From DASUBV01 sp036501025 (GTDB lineage: Bacteria > Actinomycetota > Actinomycetes > Streptosporangiales > Streptosporangiaceae), in assembly GCA_036501025.1 (NCBI GenBank), contig DASYBB010000074.1, positions 16,248 to 80,247 on the forward strand: a stretch of DNA of 64,000 nt, read 5' to 3'. The notes below the pieces were generated by a model. The model had not been told where the DNA came from. It saw nothing but the letters and a program-made list of their open reading frames with translations, and made no database searches. Position numbers and translations under genes: made by a program. How positions within the stretch are numbered: the stretch's first letter is position 1; the number at the start of each line of letters is the position of its first letter. This document shows positions 63,570-64,000 of the stretch, piece by piece.

Positions 63570-64000
63570 TCAGCCGCTGGTAGTCAGCTCGCCGTTTAGG
63601 CCATTCGGGTAGAACCCTCCCGAGGTGGCCTGGCCCGGAGTCAGGTAGACGATGTTGAGTATCTGGCCCGGGGTACGGCCGAAGGCGATGCCGTTGCCGT
63701 CGTCAGGAACGATGTTGGCTTCGCCGTCGATGGTGATGCCCTGGTCTAGGCCGGGGCGCCCGTTGAGGCTGTCGCGGGCGCGGGAGATCGCGTTGGCGTC
63801 GCCGGCGGCGCCGCGCTCGTACAGCACGGTCCGGACCGTCGCCGCGTGGTAGGCCTCCACGGCCAGGATGCCCGCGGCGGCGTCCAGGTAGGCCTTGTTG
63901 TCGATCAGTGGCGCCGCGCCCTTGAAGGCGGTGACCCCGACGTCCTCGAAGAGGAAGGCGCCGCGCAGGAAGTTGTCCTCGCTGGCGAATACGTCGAAGG
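63570..64000 (-). CDS. Ferritin-like domain protein (partial, N-terminus outside window)
   Basis: At least 142 C-terminal residues are present: FDVFASEDNFLRGAFLFEDV at the edge, then TAFKGAAPLI, YLDAAAGILAVEAYHAATVRTVLYERG and QILNIVYLTPGQATSGGFYPNGLNGELTTSG. The E/D-rich helical pair resembles Ferritin_2/desiccation-related proteins (E...EAYHA diiron-type ligands). The reading frame continues past base 64000, so the start is not seen. Such proteins are often exported and stress-related. The specific function is unknown. Confidence 0.72.
   Translation of the reverse strand, partial: FDVFASEDNFLRGAFLFEDVGVTAFKGAAPLIDNKAYLDAAAGILAVEAYHAATVRTVLYERGAAGDANAISRARDSLNGRPGLDQGITIDGEANIVPDDGNGIAFGRTPGQILNIVYLTPGQATSGGFYPNGLNGELTTSG

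Overview
The window is very GC-rich throughout. GTG start codons are frequent, and many co-directional genes overlap by GTGA or ATGA. It also carries a CvnA-B-C-D 'conservon' operon, DUF4193, a GuaB1-type GMP reductase and a class I lysyl-tRNA synthetase. Together these point to a filamentous actinomycete of the Streptomyces/Streptosporangiales kind. I cannot name the genus from sequence alone. The piece looks chromosomal: no transposase, integrase, phage module or CRISPR array was seen.

Layout. 1-6.7 kb holds a DJ-1/PfpI protein with its GlxA-type regulator, a hydrolase, a Pro/Gly/Tyr/Gln-repeat membrane protein and class I LysRS. 7.0-10.6 kb is a four-gene minus-strand operon (UbiA prenyltransferase, type III polyketide synthase, ICMT-like methyltransferase, FAD oxidoreductase). 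It resembles the Streptomyces srsABC phenolic-lipid/alkylquinone operon with an added prenyltransferase. 10.8-13.0 kb has a small conserved protein, a second GlxA regulator and a VOC protein. 13.0-23.1 kb is a LacI-controlled operon: lacI, two Opp/Dpp-type permeases, two ATPases, a lipoprotein binding protein and a GH3 glycosidase. Two perfect palindromic operators lie upstream, and an 18-bp perfect stem-loop separates the binding protein from the glycosidase. 23.4-25.2 kb is an ammonium transporter with a GlnR-like box and a downstream hairpin, followed by a decayed DUF559-like gene.

25.7-39.9 kb holds a ThDP enzyme/cyclase pair, hydrolases, a DipZ-like thiol-redox protein and a U32-like protein. 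It continues with an operon of phosphodiester glycosidase, decaprenyl-phosphate phosphoribosyltransferase-like UbiA and DprE2-like reductase, then GuaB1 and an MFS-TetR pair. 40.0-47.8 kb holds a transglycosylase, ferrochelatase and inositol monophosphatase. These are followed by a transmembrane kinase-fold protein that has lost its catalytic residues, DUF4193, and an overlapping AAA+/TPR gene pair. 48.0-56.2 kb is metabolic (amidohydrolase, aldo/keto reductase, HTH_42 protein, APC permease, PAP2 protein, FHA protein, acyl-CoA dehydrogenase).

56.6-61.8 kb is the conservon, followed by a CAT-anticodon tRNA. After it come a tRNA-like remnant, an apparent RidA/ArsR chimeric regulator and a partial ferritin-like gene at the right edge. 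Product calls rest on motifs and recall of families. No database search was possible.
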